Shown piece by piece: positions 35,491 through 46,915 of a stretch of 64,000 nt of DNA. Within the stretch, counting starts at the first letter, position 1; each line of letters starts with the position of its first letter. A program made the position numbers and the translations under genes. The notes beneath the pieces are model-generated. The model was not told the origin of the DNA. It ran no database searches and saw nothing but the letters and a program-made list of their open reading frames with translations. The stretch lies in the NCBI RefSeq assembly GCF_019703515.2, contig NC_059365.1, forward strand, positions 38,144,001 through 38,208,000. Direction: 5' to 3'. Source of the stretch: Myxocyprinus asiaticus (taxonomy: Eukaryota > Chordata > Actinopteri > Cypriniformes > Catostomidae).

Positions 35491-37527
35491 TTTTCATAAG
35501 CGATGGATAAAGCTATTTAGAGAGAACTCAAAATAATTGTGAGGAAACACAAAACAATTTGTGAGAGAACACAAAATAACTTCAAAAAATAAATTCCCTC
35601 CCTGTTCTTTCAGGGGCTCCGTAGCAGGGAGACCGACTATGTAATTCGCAATGCTTCGATCACGGCTGAGCTCTTTTGCTGTGATTCCCCTTTCCATGGA
35701 AACTTGGACTTCTCTTACAGCCATTGTAGTCTCAAATGTGGAATGTAACCCCTTAGCAAAGATTCTCTGGTGCAAACAGCCATATTATCATAGAACAGTA
35801 TAGAGATATAATTCGAATTGCTAAATTTTGTTGAAATATCAAAATTCTGGAGAGATTCAAAAGACAAGAGATTTATGAAAATAAAAAGCAACATCCCTAA
35901 AGCTCAACTGCTTTTGAGGGGCTTAACAACACAGGTTTTAAGGCTTTGTAATCATTGTTATGTTCCATTATAACAAACAGAGAATGCAGGAGTGAAAATG
36001 ACAATTATTTAATGCTATTCTTCTCTCTCTCTCTCTCATTAGATGTGGCTCATGCCTAGTCCAGTGAAACATTGAGTCTGATTGCTTAAAGTAATAGTAA
36101 ACTGCTCCTCAACTAGCCTAGTTATTTGAGGTATCATTCAGGCCAATAGTCAAACTAGTAAATAATTCGACTTAGTGGTTTGTTCCAATCCCTAACCCTA
36201 AAACATGAGCAATATCAATAGTGAGCTTGCCTAAAATACATTAATCTACAATTACAAATTGGGCAGCTTGAATCACATTCTGAACCAACCAAATGAAGCC
36301 AGCATGGAAATACAGGGCACTGCTAAAGTGGACAAAAATGTATGTAAGAGTTAGTGAATCAAAGACCAGGACAAAGCAAACAGCTCCCTGCTCAGAGCTG
36401 GATATATCAAATTCACCCGCTCACATCATTTACCAGGGAAACTCATGACGGGTCATTATGGTTCCACTGTAGCAGAACGGCTGTGCAAATAAAAGGGGAA
36501 GTTATGATCTCTCAGTAGGTCAGAGCCTTCAAAACACACTCCCTGCTCCCCCAGTTGAAGGTAGTGTTTGCCAGAGGGGTCTGGTAACCCCTGCCACCCA
36601 TTTGAAACCTGAGAGGCAGCACATGGCCAAGATTTAATTAACCTGCCAATGAGTTCAGTCCAATTCATTAACTGATGTCAAAATCACACCAGCTGATTGT
36701 TGAAATAAATTATTGAAGGAAAACACATTCAATAATGAGATTTATGACAGTCGGAGCCATGGACTAGTGTAGTGGTTCTCAACTGGTTTTACTTCAGGAC
36801 CCAGATTTTACATTTAGCAAGTATGACCAAACAGAATACTAAAAATGTTTTGTACAAAAGCAAAACAAATATGAACATTGAAATTTACTAAAATAACCAT
36901 GAACTGCATTGGCTCAACAATATGCACAATTAATTACACGTTGAGGTCAGCCCAAACCTCGTTTATGCCTGTTTCAAGTGAATTCATAATTAATGCAGAC
37001 TGTGTTGTATTTTCTCTTGCCATGTGCAGTTTTGATCATGGTTTTTGAGGTAACATGATCACACGGGAAATTGTTATGCTGCTTCCGAATGTTTATGTGC
37101 CCTGAAATTGACCCCATTCTGACGAATTACTGGCAAGCGCTATTCCCCATCAGACATTTTTGCATCAATTTTAACATTTTCACCTCTACCTGTGGCGCTA
37201 CTGATACCAGGTTGCGCATGCAACCTCCGAGACACTTCATAGACTCATGGAAACCGGGAAGCAACACAAAAACAATAATAAGCTAATTCAATTTTAATTT
37301 AGCTCTAAAATAAAAATTTTACTCCACTGACGGTTAGGTTTAGTGTTGGGGGTTTGGATTAAGGGGTAGAATTAATAAAAGTTGCATTCTTGTTGGCTGT
37401 ATTACATCATTTACAGCCAATAAAGCTCACTTTTGGTGCCACCCTGTGGAAACTTCACCTCAACAACACTTCCAGCTTCAGCCACTGGGGGCCAGGGTTA
37501 AAATTTCAGTAAGCACAGACCAATTTA
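35491..37527. other. Intergenic DNA, no gene seen
   Basis: AGTGGTTCTCAACTGGTTTT near 36770 resembles a hAT-like repeat end, but the partner end was not found. Other frames (35494-35775, 36456-36668, 37071-37286) have no motif. Confidence 0.5.
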
Positions 37528-37615
37528 AATCAAATAAAATAACTTTTGTCACACAGCCATATACACAAGTGCAGTGGTGTGTGTGAAATTCTTGGGTGCA
37601 GTTCCGGTGGAAATC
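37528..37615 (-). mobile_element. Second copy of the L2/CR1-like 3' tail
   Basis: GTCACACAGCCATATACACA, AGTGCAGTGGTGTGTG and AAATTCTTGGGTGCAGTTCC match the copy at 31431, with a degraded AAATCAAATAAAAT tail at the left. Confidence 0.62.
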
Positions 37616-40084
37616 ACCAGAGATTTCCACCTACTGTCACTGAATTCAATGTGAGCAGTCTGTTTTGAGGATGCGAGCGTGTCATGCAACCTGCCCATGT
37701 TAGACTGCCTAATAGTTAGTTAGACTGTCTACAAAGTGACAATTTAAACATTTATTAACATTTCTGCTTATTACAAAAAATATATATATTTGACATTGGG
37801 GTTAGAAAAAAAAAACTTGATTCAAAGGCAAACAAAGTTTAATTTTCTTTCCCCACTGAAATCCCCATAAAAAAAACACTTTTTTTTTTAAGCATTGACC
37901 ACACTATTTTTTTAACTGTTGATCTAACCCAGTCAGAGTGTTGCTGCTAGAATGCATGGAGAAAGATATACAGTGGCCATTAACACACCTGTTCTAAACC
38001 AAACAATGAGCGTTACACGCACACATAGTCAAACCCAAAACCGTCTCACACACAAACACCTCTATGCATCACACGTGCAACCTCTGTATGACCGCAGCTG
38101 AACGGAAGGTAACCCGACTGCTCTGTGAACCACATGAGTCGGATCAGGTTCCTTAGTTTCTGCAGATGAGAGGGCCAGAGTGAAAGACCTGTAAGCTCAC
38201 GCTAGATATTTTAATTACAGTGCTTGCAAGGCAAGCAGTGTATTGCATTTCCTGTTTTTATTCAATTAATTCAGCTTAAGTGTATGATTTCATTCCGACT
38301 TTGAGTTGTCCTTTCAGTATGTGCACAATCTATTCTTGGATTTTGTAAGATTTCTTACCATTAAGATTAAAGTGTGAAAATTCCCCATTGGCTGAGAGCG
38401 AGAGAATGTTCGGCTGTTATAATTACCAGAGAAGTCACAACGTGAATCATACCGGAGAGAAGGAATTGCGTTCCAAAAAGATGTTTATTTTGTAGGAGTC
38501 CAAAATGTGCAAATAAATAGTGTTTAAAAGCGAACATAAAACCAAGGTTACATAAAAAATAAAAAAAAATCTAAAAAACAGACCTGTTTTAGGTACTAAG
38601 CAGTACCAACTCCCCTCCCTCAAAAATGGAGGCTGGAGTATATTGTGCTAAAGTAGCACTAGCAACCTTGTCCATGCGCTCCAAACACTCGTTGTCCATC
38701 TTGTCTTCCCCCCTTTAATGGCGGCTGGTTTAAATACACAATTTTCCCGCCATTTCCAATTGGATCATACCATTATTTTAAATAAAATTAACACTCACCT
38801 CCCCATTCTTATATACAATATAATTGAATAAATACATAAGAACAAGAGATAAATTAGAGTTAAAACACCAATAAATACATTAAACAAGATGAACAAACCA
38901 TTTGCACAATAAAACCCTGATAAATATTGAAAATGGTGAGTAAAACAAAAACACAGGCTCTCCATCACATTGGCATTTAAAAAATAGCGATGTAATATTT
39001 GCATGCTGAATTGTGATTGGTGTACTTTCCTGCATTTATCTGCATAACAGATCGTATCTTTTATTTCTTGTAGAATAAAATAAATATATAGAATGTAAAA
39101 TATAGAGATATAATTTTTGTAGTCATATCGTCCATCCCTACTTGCACGCCCTATTTCCTTTTGGAAATGCAAATACAGTTTCACGGCTGAGATTATATCA
39201 TAATAAACCAAAATAAAAACATGTCAACACAATCCTTAAAAAAACAGGAAAAGCTTCTTAATGTACCGTAGGAGGCAAAATACACAGACTATACTCAAAA
39301 ACACTTAACTGTCAGACTATACTTATGTTACGCATGGAAGGAAATCACTGACAGGAACGGCCCATAGTAAATATGGATGGAAGCACAGAAAGAGAAGGAA
39401 AGACATATGACAAGACATGTTGTAATACTTATGGAGAAACGGAGTAAGATTTGGCAGAGAGGGGCTCAAAGGTGTTGGAAAGATTCACTCATCTTGTTTT
39501 CCTGTTCTTGATTTAGAGCCAGCATATAAACCTTCAGCAACAACCGAAAACATCCAAACCCCTCAAACTCTGTAACCTTCAATTAATCAGCAAAAATCCT
39601 TAAATTCATCATTTTATCGCTCTGGATTGTAATGGTTGTGTGCAGGCCATCTGTAAAATGTACACACATTTGTAAAAAAAAATAAAAATTATAATGAAAA
39701 TGGTGAGAGAGAGGAATATTAAACACTGACATCACTACATCTGGATGCAACACTGTGGCCTTGTTCTAATGGACAGTTAATCCGGTCCAGGAGTGATGAG
39801 TGGAGGTTTTCATAACACTGTTTTACTCATCCTGTCCTGTTTTTCCTTTCCCTCTCCTTTTCCTTCTCTTTCTCAGGCTCAGTCAAGACTCTGATCAAGT
39901 GGTCGGGCAAAAAATATTAATTTGGGAAACTACTAAAATTATGTAATTAAACATTAAATGATTAAGGCACTGGAAACATTTTGAACCATGCAGCTATTTA
40001 ATCCCTATGTGACATGTAACACTGGTTTTACACAATACACCTGTCAAAAATACACCTTGCTGGCGTTTCCTTCCACAGACAAAC
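37616..40084. other. Intergenic DNA, no gene supported
   Basis: AT-rich DNA. The minus frame 38795-39211 (138 codons) is rich in Tyr, Ile, Phe and Leu, as expected of AT-rich DNA, and has no start or splice context. CATATCGTCCATCCCTAC near 39124 resembles a hAT-type terminus; a similar ATATCGTCCAGCCCTAC is at about 32981. Confidence 0.5.
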
Positions 40085-40275
40085 TCTGCAGCGAATGACA
40101 CCATGTTATTTTGTCACATGACTCTGTGACAAAAAGTTTAACCCTTTACTGACAGCCCAAAGTCTCCTGAACTGAGTTCAGTCAGTATAAATGAAATGAA
40201 TTTATGCGCTGTGTATAGCGAAGCCATACAATACAATGTCCACGCATGTTTACGCAGGGTTGCACAAGGATATAC
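40085..40275 (-). repeat. Dispersed repeat block shared with 45185-45360
   Basis: On the minus strand it carries ATATCCTTGTGCAACCCTGC, GGCTTCGCTATACACAGCGC, TATACTGACTGAACTCAGTT and CACAGAGTCATGTGAC. The plus strand at 45.2 kb has the same order (ATATCCTCGTGCAACCCCGC, GGCTTCGCTATACGCAATGC, GAGTCACGTGAC). The 45-kb copy sits beside a unit of the satellite family. Confidence 0.7.
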
Positions 40276-40329
40276 TGTATATATACATGATGAGCCAAAA
40301 CATTTTGACCACCTGCCTAATATGCTGTT

Positions 40330-41010
40330 AGTCCTCCACGTGTTGACAAAACAGCACCAACCTGCTGAAACATAGACTCTACAAGACCCATGAAGATGTC
40401 CTGTGGTATCTGGCACCAAGACATTAGCAGCAGATTCCTTTAAGTCCTGTTTAAGTTGCGCCAGCATAGATCGGACTTGTTGGTCCAGCACATCCCACAG
40501 ATGCTCAACTGGATTGAGATCTGGGGAATTTAGAGGCCAAGGCAACACCTTGAACACTTCATCATGTTCCTCAAACCATTCCCGAACAATGTGTGCAGTG
40601 TGGGAGGGTGCATTATCCTGTTGAAAGAGGCATGTGTCAAAGTGATGTCCACATGAATGGCCGGACCCAGGATTTCCCAGCAGAACATTGCCCAGAGCAT
40701 CACACTCCCTCCACCGGCTTGTCGTCTTCCCATAGTGCATCCTGGTGCCATCACTACCCCAGGTAAATGGCGGACGTGTACACAGCTGTCCATGTGATGT
40801 AAAAGAATATGGGACTCTTCGGACCAGGCGGCCTTCTTCCACTGCTCCAAGGTCCAGTTCCGACGCTTGCATGCCCATTGTAGGCGCTTTCGACAGTGGA
40901 CAGGGGACATCATGGACACTCTGACCAATCTGCGGCTATGCAGCCCCATATGCACCAGGGTGCGTGTTGTGACACATTCCTCCCGTAACCATCATTAAAA
41001 TTTTCTGTGA
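40330..41010 (-). pseudogene. Tc1-like DDE transposase, frameshifted, D-to-E spacing 36
   Basis: Two overlapping minus frames carry it. The first (within 40530-40955) has the region RKRLQWACKRRNWTLEQWK, then WSEES where WSDES is usual, so the first catalytic Asp appears changed to Glu. It also has AGGGSVMLWAMF. The second (40138-40878) has CLFQQDNAPSHTAHIV with the second Asp, and SPDLNPVEHLWDVLDQQ with the Glu, then ESAANVLVPDTTG. Between that Asp and Glu are 36 residues, not the 34 of classical Tc1 enzymes. The C-terminus near SCRVYVSAGWCC is frame-disturbed. The copy is inactive. Tc1/mariner membership is firm; assignment to a 36-spaced group is inference. Confidence 0.82.
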
Positions 41011-41023
41011 CTTGTGTCACAGT

Positions 41024-41469
41024 CAGTGTTGGGTGTAATGCATTACTAAGTAATTAATTATTGTAATTAAATTACATTTTCACTGAAAAAAGTAAATTAA
41101 GATATTTAATTACAGTTACTTCTGATGTAATTGTGTTAAATACTGTACAGACTATAGAACAATTCTATATAAAACAAGAGTGAATTTAAAATTGTCTAAT
41201 GTTAAAATTGATGTTTTCTAATTTTACACTGCCCCCTTAAATTTTTTGGCTAGTCCATTAATAATTTATTTGATTTTATATGATTTATTTGAAAGAATGA
41301 AAAGAACAGTTTCATGTCTATCCTTGTATTTTTCATCGGGTCGAGGTTGATAAGGATTTTAGAAAGTAATTAGTTAAAGGTAATGCAATTACTTATCAGA
41401 CAGAGTAATTAGTACAGTAATCTAATTACACTGTCGAAGATTTTTTTTAGAGTAACTTACCCAACACTG
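41024..41469. mobile_element. hAT-like MITE, CAGTGTTGGG ends, 8-bp TSD
   Basis: It begins CAGTGTTGGGTGTAATGCAT and ends TAACTTACCCAACACTG. The flanks GTCACAGT (41016-41023) and GCCACAGT (41470-41477) form an 8-bp duplication with one change, diagnostic of hAT-type insertion. About 446 bp, AT-rich, no transposase. It sits inside the Tc1-like element, so it is the younger insertion. A relative is at 58943-59342. Confidence 0.85.
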
Positions 41470-41645
41470 GCCACAGTAGACCTTCTGTTGGTTCAGACCA
41501 GACGGGATAGCTTTAATTGCCCTCGCACATCAATGAGCCTTGGGCACCCAATACCCTGTCGCCGGTTTGTGGTTTGTCCTTCTTCAGACCACTGTCAGTA
41601 GGTTCTTACCTCTGTTGACCAGGAGCACCTGACAATCCTTGCTAT

Positions 41646-42050
41646 ATACAGTATATATATATATATATATATACTGTATATATATATAAAATGTATTTTT
41701 TTTATTATTTTTTTTAGGGTGAAATGTGACCTTGACCATGTTTTGTAAGATTCACAAAGTCAACCCAATCTGGGAAATATTATTAGTAGTATCATGTAGT
41801 ATCAACAACATGTAATGCATTCCTATATGATTATTCTTCAAAACTGTTGATATTCAGTCAAGAAGGGCCCCAAGAATAATGGGTTTTCTCCATGTGTGTG
41901 CAGGAGTGAGGAAGTGAAGTTCAAAAGTATCAAAGTCATTTGTATCTTAACTATTTTAAATACCTGTAACAGACCATAATAAGATGCAATGGGCAACATG
42001 ATATTCTCTAAATAAAGGCCATACATCACTGTCTCGTGCTTTTAATCAAC
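41646..42050. other. TA palindrome then non-coding DNA
   Basis: ATACAGTATATATATATA... followed by ...TATATACTGTATATAT (about 41646-41690) is a perfect TA-rich palindrome. The rest has no recognised feature. Confidence 0.6.
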
Positions 42051-42227
42051 TGTAGCGTGGAGGAGGGTGGGGCCGGGCGGGAAGACAGATGCCCGGACAC
42101 CAATCAGCCTGATGAGGCGAGCGAGGGATAAAGGCGACCGAAGACGGCAGCTCTTTTATTTAATAAAATATTATTTATATTGTTAAGCCGGTTCTTGCCT
42201 CCTCCTTTCTCTTGTACCCCCTCTACA
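42051..42227 (+). mobile_element. Solo LTR of the short LTR family, 5-bp TSD TCAAC
   Basis: It starts TGTAGCGTGGAGGAGGGTGG and ends TTGTACCCCCTCTACA. It has the family marks: GGGGCCGGGCG head, CCAATCAGCCTGATGAGGCG, GGGATAAAGGCGA, and a GCCGGTTCTTGCCTCCTCC tail. TCAAC flanks both sides (42046-42050 and 42228-42232). No internal region remains, as after LTR-LTR recombination. It is diverged from the 4.5-kb copy and shorter. Confidence 0.87.
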
Positions 42228-43368
42228 TCAACTCTTTGTAGTTCCACTACAGATTACAGAATACATGCTGTAAAATGTAATTTGTAATGTATTCCATTAG
42301 ATTACTCAAGGTCAGTAACGTATTCTAAATACTTTGGATTACTTCTTCAGCACTGGTACATTTTTTTTCACTTGTTTAGACTATACAAACTCTGCCAGTA
42401 CAGTAAGACGGGGCCCTCCACCCTGCTATTGAAAATAATAACTATTGAAAATAATGTTAAAAGGACTATGTTTTGAGAAGAGTACAACTGCAGTGCGCAT
42501 CAAGTATAAATGCCTCGGGCTGTCGAGAGCATTTTGATGCCAGGCGAAAAAACAAACAAGGCTTAATGTGGCCGATCCTTGGGTACTGGAACTCTCGGTA
42601 ACAGAGATCTCATGGGATCCTGTTAAAAAATTCACATATGCAAATGAAACGTCCTAAGAACACTCCTAATCCAATTCGATTTTTTCTCACCTCCTCCTTT
42701 CCATTTACCTTGTTACAACATGTTAAAAATACATTCTCTGAAAAACCCAAATATCTTATGCAGTGTTGTTTCTAAAACAAGATAAATCAAACTGATCTTG
42801 TTTTAAGGATTTTTAGATATTTTTACAGGAAAACAATACAAAAATTATTATCAAGAATACGATTTTTGCCCTAATATCAAAGGTTTTACTAGAAAAAAAG
42901 AAATTATGATCCAACGTGAATTTTCTTGATAAAAAATATGATCGTGCCTGGTAACATGTGCATGTAAAATGGCTAGAAATAGCATTTTAGCTTAGCGTAA
43001 AGCTGACAATTTACACAAGGTTTATTTATTTTTCTTCTGCTCCAAACTTACTTGAAACTTACTTCTCTGTCTGCTCGTATGAATGTAACACATCATAAGA
43101 AATTGTTTCACTGCTGTTCAAATGCACTTTGGATCACATCATTTATATGTATAAATGTTTTCCATCTGAAAGGACTAAATATTAAATGAAACAAATGACA
43201 ATAAAATGCAAAGTAATCTCTTCAGTAATCAAAATAATTTTTGAATGTAACTGTATTCTAATTACCAATGATTTAAATTGTAACTGTAGTGGAATACAGT
43301 TACTTATATTTTGTATTTTAAATACTTAATCCCGTTACATGTATTCTGTTACTCCCCAACCCTGGACC
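42228..43368. mobile_element. Non-autonomous DNA element with CCCCAACCCTGG end
   Basis: The right part (about 43210-43368: GTAACTGTATTCTAATTACC, GGAATACAGTTACTTATATT, CCCGTTACATGTATTCTGTT, ACTCCCCAACCCTG) and the left part (ACTACAGATTACAGAATACA, GTATTCCATTAGATTACTC) are inverted versions of one theme. This is a familiar fish repeat with terminus near CAGGGTTGGGGAGTAAC (recall), probably hAT-type. The left terminus is lost next to the solo LTR. Confidence 0.6.
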
Positions 43369-44699
43369 TGCATGAGTAACTGGTATAGCAATGAATGGGA
43401 CATGTTATCAAATTATCATCAAATACACTAAATTAGGCTATCCAAACATGAACATGCAACAACATGTGTTGGCACAATACTGAATCCTCTTGCTTCTCAT
43501 TTCAAACTGACTTGTCCTTCCTTGCCTGCTGAGTGCTTATATAGCCAAACATTAACAACTAATGAAACTAGAGAGAAAATATTTAATACTTCACTGGTGA
43601 AATATGCATTCCAAACTCATATGCTCAAATGCATTCAGCAACCTGACAAGATCCTTTGGTTGAAACATGGGGCTGGAGAAATAATTTATGATCTGGGGCC
43701 CTGCTTTTGTGCATCGTCTGGAACAAACCATTAAAATACATTTGATGTACTGTAGCTAAACATTCTCTGTGAAGGCTGTGAAGTCTAAGATAAAAGGCTG
43801 TAAACTGTCTTTAATATGCTGCATTTGGAGGCCTGATTGACACTTTGGGATGTGCTCAGCACTCTGCAGTACATCCAGAAATTATTCTACGAATTTTTTT
43901 ATTTTATTTTTTATTTTTATTTTTTTTAAATATAAGGAAATCTCTGTTTATGGGCAGTTTATAACCTTCTCACTGGTAAGATTGCAAAATGTTTTTGCTC
44001 AGTATATATCCTGTTTAGAGGTGCAGTGTTTGTATTTTACGCTAAACTGTCTTAATAATTGTCCTCAGTATCACTGGAGGAATATTGTTGATCTAACGTG
44101 CTTTTATGTAGATTACTTTTTACAGTGTGGGAGCTGTTGTCTTTGAGGGCAAACAGCAAAGCTAAAGACTATGAACTACTTCATCTATCAAATATCATCT
44201 ATAATCATTATCAGCAGGGGGAAAAAATGCTAATACAAGAGAGCAATTGCAGTATTGAAGAACAAGAACAGGTGGCATAGAGTTTTACAAAGCAGTGCTC
44301 CTAAAATTAGTCATTAAAGCATAGTGCCAGTGCACCAGGCATCTACGCACACATTTTAGACACATATGGACTGATTTTCCTTCTACTGCGAGCAAGCATC
44401 CCCACACACACAAGCACATACAAACAAATTAAGACCTAATTTAGACCTGAACAGCCTCTTTTGTTTCTAAATCAAAAGTATGCTGTGCAAATCATTATAA
44501 CTGAATCCATCATTTTACAACCAGACCAAAACTGACCAAGAAAACAGCAACAAAATGTGCCTTTTAAATCACCCACAGCAATTTGACACCTTGTATGCAG
44601 AATTAAATTTTAAACAATTAAATATGTTGCAATTTTTTTTTAAACTTTCAACAGTGCATATAGTGTATCTTAATAAATTAGAGAGTCTTAAAATCCCAC
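43369..44699. other. Intergenic DNA, no gene seen
   Basis: Frames at 43522-43734 and 43850-44280 have no motif. A T-rich run lies near 43895-43925. Confidence 0.5.
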
Positions 44700-44792
44700 G
44701 TGACAAGGAGGAGGGTGGCCGGGCCGTGAGGACGCACGCCTGGCGCTGAATTGTCCTAATCAGCCGGGAAGGGGATAAAGGCGAGCCGGATA
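44700..44792 (+). mobile_element. LTR fragment of the short LTR family
   Basis: GTGACAAGGAGGAGGGTGGC, CGGGCCGTGAGGACGCACG, TGGCGCTGAATTGTCCTAAT, then GGGGATAAAGGCGAGCCGGA match the first 90 bp of the family LTR. The 3' half is missing. Confidence 0.75.
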
Positions 44793-45059
44793 CATAAAAA
44801 TACTGTCACACCAAATATCACCACATTATCCAAGGGCAATATTGTAGATAAGCAAATATTATTCTTCACACCTTTTTTCACCTCTAAAAAAAAAAAAAAA
44901 AAAACATTTGACTGATGATGAACCAGAGTTGGGTCTTTTAAAAACATTAGCATTTTTGGTTAATCCAACTACTAAATGAAATAATCCTGACCTTCCACAA
45001 TCCACAAATCCACTTTTGATGGAGTGAATTCTGTCGTCTATTTCTTAATCATAAGCAGA

Positions 45060-45200
45060 AGTAATACATTATAAGGTTGCGCTTTAGCTTCGCATTTCTA
45101 CCCTCTTAGAAGTCATTTGTTGCATTCTGCCTTGCAAACCAAACCACGTGAAACGTAGCAATACTAAAGTTGAGCCAACATCTGAAGATATCCTCGTGCA
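45060..45200 (+). repeat. Isolated unit of the 46.5-48.5-kb satellite family
   Basis: TTGCGCTTTAGCTTCGCATT, CTTGCAAACCAAACCACGTG and AAGTTGAGCCAACATCTGAA follow the same order as in the tandem units downstream. It is followed by the dispersed block shared with 40.1 kb. Confidence 0.68.
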
Positions 45201-45360
45201 ACCCCGCATCCACATGGGTGGACGCTGTATTTTGGCTTCGCTATACGCAATGCATAATTTAAATTAATTTAAACTGACTGAATACTGTTCACAAGACTAG
45301 AGGTTGACTGTCATTTAAAGGTTAAATTCTGCCGCACCGAGTCACGTGACCCAACAACAT
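45185..45360 (+). repeat. Dispersed repeat block shared with 40085-40275
   Basis: Direct similarity, in inverse orientation, to the block at 40.1-40.27 kb, including the GGCTTCGCTATAC word and GTCACGTGAC near its right end. Confidence 0.68.
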
Positions 45361-46281
45361 GCGCTTCTACGGGCACAGAGCCAACAAAAGTGCCTCTGAT
45401 AAGAAACTTCTTTACTTTTTTACTTTTCACGTGTCAGCGTGCTGATAAACATGATGTCCACATATGTGGATTTTCGGACAATATTCCCTCAAAAGTGGAG
45501 AAAAAAAAACATGCTCGATATTTTGAATAACTTATAACATTAACACTTCTGTGGGTCATTTTGCTTCATTTTAATAAAATTGTTATATTTTATTTTGTTA
45601 TCACTGTACAATAAGATTTTAGTCATTAACATTAGATAATGCATTCCTATATTTACTGTGCATTAGATTATTTAGTCACATTGAGAATTAATGGGTTCAT
45701 CCAAAAACTGAAAAATTTTGCTTTCAGAGGCTTTATACGGAGTTAGGATGAAAATAAGGTGCATTTCGAACTGTTCTGAGACCAGTGCAGACAGACAGAA
45801 CACTGGAGGTTAAGTCATTCACTAAATAGGGAGCATGGGAACATTCTATAGCTCTCTATACAGCTAAGTGCATTCACTCCTAAAATCCGGTCAAAAGTTC
45901 AGTTTCAGGCTGCAGATGATGTTTGGACCACTCAACATGTTTGGCAGATATGGAACAATGATAATCAGTACATATATTCTGAATTTATAATGTATAATTT
46001 TATTTTAGCATGGTTGGCAGTGATTGGATGATGCTGGCCATTACTTTGAATCAATTAATTAATTATGCTAATTTCTGATGTAATGTCTGTAACGTTTCAA
46101 AAACATGAAAAACCAACACTCCTGGAAACATTATAAACAATTTGACAAAAAAAAAAAAAAAAAACCTACTATTTTTATATAAAAACTTACTATAGCTTGG
46201 TATTATTTAAAATTTCACAACTTAGTCCCATTGTCCACATATGTGGACATCAATTTTTAGGAAAACTATTTGCTCTAGAAT

Positions 46282-46282
<1 letters not shown>
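45361..46282. other. Non-coding DNA with TCCACATATGTGGA palindromes
   Basis: GTCCACATATGTGGA occurs near 45457 and again near 46233 (GTCCACATATGTGGACAT). These two palindromes about 775 bp apart could be the inverted cores of one element, but arms were not confirmed. No gene. Confidence 0.5.

Positions 46283-46378
<96 letters not shown>
46283..46378. repeat. (TA)n then poly-T tract
   Basis: TA repeat to about 46345, then a run of about 30 T. Confidence 0.95.
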
Positions 46379-46380
<2 letters not shown>

Positions 46381-46464
46381 TATTTATTAGGTGCTACTAG
46401 TTTCAAATCAAAAAGGGAAATGAAAAATGCACACAGCAGTCACACACGGTCTCAGGAGGATATA

Positions 46465-46655
46465 TACAGTACCTAGAACAGGTACGATGTTTGGTGTAGA
46501 TGATGGTGTAAACGATTGTCTATGATTTTACTGTTTAGGCCACGTTTAGGTTTCATGTTTACCCCCTCAGAAAAACTATGGAATGCAAGAATGGATAGCA
46601 TTCGCAGTGCTAAAGTTGAGCCAACAACTGAGGATGTATAACTAGTACAGGTATG
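46465..46655 (+). repeat. Satellite unit separated from the main array by insertions
   Basis: GGTACGATGTTTGGTGTAGA, CCCTCAGAAAAACTATGGAA and AAAGTTGAGCCAACAACTGA follow the order seen in the main array at 47250-48450. It stops at ACAGGTATGTTG, where a unit should continue as TTGGTGTAGATG; that continuation appears at about 47253. An insertion of roughly 600 bp therefore splits the array. Confidence 0.75.
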
Positions 46656-46673
46656 TTGATCCTAAAAAAAATC

Positions 46674-46915
46674 GAGAGTTCTGGCAAACTAGCAAATTCA
46701 CCACTCATTATTTTCACATGCAAATGAGTGTTGCGGCAAACTCTTCATTGTCGCCAAAGGTTTTCTGTATGTTCAACACTACCAGTGAAAAGCTGCAAAC
46801 TTCTGGCAAACATTTGCAGCGAATCATAAGCTCATTTGCATGTGAAAATAATGAGCGGGAAATTTCCAGCAAGTTTTCAGCAAGTTTGTGGCAAGTTTGT
46901 CAGAACTAGATTTTT
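46674..46915. mobile_element. Palindromic MITE within the satellite
   Basis: GAGTTCTGGCAAACTAGCAA ... CTCATTATTTTCACATGCAA on the left is mirrored by TTGCATGTGAAAATAATGAG ... GCAAGTTTGTCAGAACTAGA on the right. Arms of about 70 bp contain an intact ATGCAAAT word. Several GGCAAAC/GCAAGTTT short repeats lie inside. No coding capacity. Confidence 0.72.

Larger units (their letters stand above)
40280..41645 (-). mobile_element. Tc1-like transposon (minus strand), interrupted by a MITE
   Basis: The 3' end on the left reads ATGATGAGCCAAAACATTTT GACCACC (split across a point near 40299), a terminus typical of a common fish Tc1-like family. The transposase runs leftwards through 40330-40960. A hAT-like MITE (41024-41469) interrupts the 5' part, which resumes at 41478-41640 and ends in a TA palindrome without a clear terminal repeat. 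The 5' end is therefore truncated or unrecognised. Confidence 0.82.

Noticed and set aside
38795..39211. Minus-strand 138-codon frame with hydrophobic segments, possibly a membrane protein
   Set aside because: Composition (Ile, Tyr, Phe, Leu) follows the AT-rich DNA, and part of it overlaps repeat-like ends; no conserved motif.
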